From Owenia fusiformis (Eukaryota > Annelida > Polychaeta > Sabellida > Oweniidae): a stretch of DNA of 64,000 bases. The notes beneath the pieces are model-generated. The model was not told where the DNA came from and did not search any database. It saw only the letters and a list, made by a program, of their open reading frames with translations. The DNA is taken from NCBI GenBank assembly GCA_903813345.2, contig CAIIXF020000007.1:15608714-15672713 (forward strand). Reading direction: 5' to 3'. The position numbers and the translations under genes were made by a program. Of this stretch, positions 57,101 through 60,100 are shown piece by piece. The first letter of the stretch is position 1; the number at the start of each line of letters is the position of its first letter.

Positions 57101-60100
57101 TGGTGAACCAACACCTGATGTCCAGTGGTTTAAAGATGGTACTAAACTCAAGCGTAGTAGACATTATGTTACGGACAGTGATGGGGACACCTTTTCATTG
57201 ACCATACAAAGTGCAACAATCGATGATGACGCGGAATACCGATGTAAAGCAATAAATTCTGAAGGAGAAGCAGAGTGTTTCTCAGAACTCTATGTTGAAT
57301 CTTCAGGTACTACAAAGTAAACTTTATGCATGGAGTGAATTTGTTGGACAATACCTGTTTGTCACCCCTCATGTTTTGGACTGTTGAATAGTTCTACATC
57401 AAAACGTAAGGGGTGACAGGATTTAGAGACAATGTATTTTTGATAGGGGTGTTACCTTAATGAACTAAAACAGTTGAATATTCATTTAGGAAACTGCATG
57501 CTTTTGTTATTAATAGTTATATTTGTTCATTTTATTAATTAGTTATTGATTTATATGTTATTTTGGTTGTAATTTGGGTGATTATATCATTGCTTATGAT
57601 GAAACATGTCTACAAAGACCCTCACTTGCCAGATTATGTTCTGGCAATTTTGTAGGTTTGTTTCATTTAATGTCTCAACTAATTATGTCACCCAAATAAT
57701 AGCCACATTTTTGAGATCAATAGTGACCTGTTATTAGATAATAGTGCTTGTTGAATAGCATAACGTATTTGCTCTTAAGTTACAAATTACAAAGTGTTAT
57801 ATTGCATGATATTTTAACTGTGTCATTGCAAATAACAATATGAGTAATTTGTTATATATAGCTTTAAGTATTTTATTTGTAAATTTTGTTATTGATTCCT
57901 GTGTTCATGTAATGAGATTGCAGTAAAGCCTATAGGATAAAGCACAGACAAGAATATTATCTGAATTATCTATCATCAAAGCCAGCGCATAACTATATCA
58001 TTGTAACGGTACTGATAATTATAGGTTTCACTATTCATGATTAGGTAGTTATCAATAGAAATACTAAGAAATATATGCTGCATTTTAATTTTAATATTTA
58101 CTGTAATTTACACTATGACTTTATGCAGTATTATTACCAGAATGTTATAGTGTGTCAATCATGACATTGTGTCTGGTATTTTGGAATGACACATTGTGTC
58201 AGCTATTTCATGATGACATATTATGTCAATTATTTTATGGTGACGCATTATGTCAGCTACTTCATGGTGACACATTATGTCAGCTACTTCATGGTGACAC
58301 ATTATGTCAGCTACTTCATGGTGACATATTATGTCAGCTACTTCATGGTGACACATTATGTAAGCTACTTCATGGTGACACATTTTGTCAGCTAACTCAT
58401 GATTACACATTAAATCAGCTTACTCAGTAGGTAGTACATTCCATTTAAAATTAGACATCATTGACTTCAAGATGTAATAATCTTTGTATAACATGTATTT
58501 ACTAATTATAAGCTATCATGTGCAAACTCAAAGATGTATAAATAAATTAAATGCAATAAATTGTTTTGAACAAAAGTATTAGAATAATGGGAAAGAGCAA
58601 TGAGTTCCAACCAAATGATAGAGCCCATTTATAAATACACTTTATTGTGCATTGTGATTGGTTTGTGAATTTTTGTGCTGACTTGCGTTTATTATAAAAT
58701 TGAATGTATTTGCCTTATGCTGAATTGAATAGAACATGTAGAAATTTTATAAATCAGTCTAGTGCATGCGTTTTTCTACTTTGCTATGAAATGGGCACAT
58801 TTACCAGATTATTCTTAGATATGGAAATTCGATTGTTGTTGTTACTATGGAAATCATGACATCATAGTAAGACAACAATAGATCAGATAATTCTTATATA
58901 CGAATCTGGTAATGAACGCTCTTGTTGTTTGTTATATGTATTAGGGTCAGATTGCATAATACCATGTGAATTGTCTTTACAATTGTGTGAATTGTCCTTT
59001 AAAATGAGTTAGTCTTGAGAATGATGTATTGAATTGATATGCATTTGTATCATTCTATAAAACATATTTATTGGAGATTAGAGCTAAAACTCAAGTCTCG
59101 AGACATTATTAACAGCTTTGTGTATAAAATACAAGCTAACAGAAATGTGTTGCAATGTTTAGTCTGTATCACTGCTGAAAATATTTTTATTCAAAATAAT
59201 TATTAATAAATACTTTATACAGTCATATTATAAAATAAAAGTGTTGAAGTTGTTCGTTGTTTGCATAGTAAAACTAAAACTAGTGAAAGGGTTATGATTT
59301 GGAATTAAAAACAGATCTGACAAATAGTAAACGTCCTCGTCACCTAGTCCTATCACAAGTTGAATTAAACTAATTGTCCCTTTTCCATTTTAAGAATGAT
59401 TAGTTAATGATAGAGAGGGTAGTTTAAATTCACTTGTTCCAATTTTTCATATCACTGCTGAACTACAATATTGTATATATCTGCTTTTAATGGGCTTATG
59501 AGCCTTTTGTAGATTATTGACACAGACATAGACACCATCTGTAACAGATGTTATACTTTAATTGTCATTTGCAGCATTTTGTCATGTAAAATCCCTAGTT
59601 CTGGTATTCCCAAATCTTACTGAATTATTTAAATAGTTAAACTCCTTATTATCTGATTTGTGAAATTGGATTTGCAGGAGGTACATGAAAGGTCTCATAA
59701 ACTCCTACTGTTTCCATTTAAAAGAACCTAATAATCAACAATAGCCATATGTCTACCCTTACACAAAGTTCCATAATGATTGTGTTCAAAAATAAAATTC
59801 TAATGAAAGATGGGGAAAAAGGCAACTGAAAAACAAGGATTTAAACTATCATCACCAACAAGACAAAATTGTTCAACAATTGTTATATTTTTGAGGTAAT
59901 CAAACATTGATTTGATTGAAGGGTAATCAACAAAAGAAATATGTCAAATACAATTGTCATGCCAAGATAAGTGTATTTTCTTACTACTAAATATACCTTA
60001 GTATATTAGTAAGATTCATGATTATAGTTAAGAGCTCTACTAATATACACTATAATATACACATATTACACAATCACTCAATCAGTGAACACTTTTTAGG

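Noticed and set aside
58152-58430. Repeat proteins on both strands (LLHGDTLCQ-type)
   Set aside because: A 27-bp minisatellite keeps every frame open; found in three frames at once.
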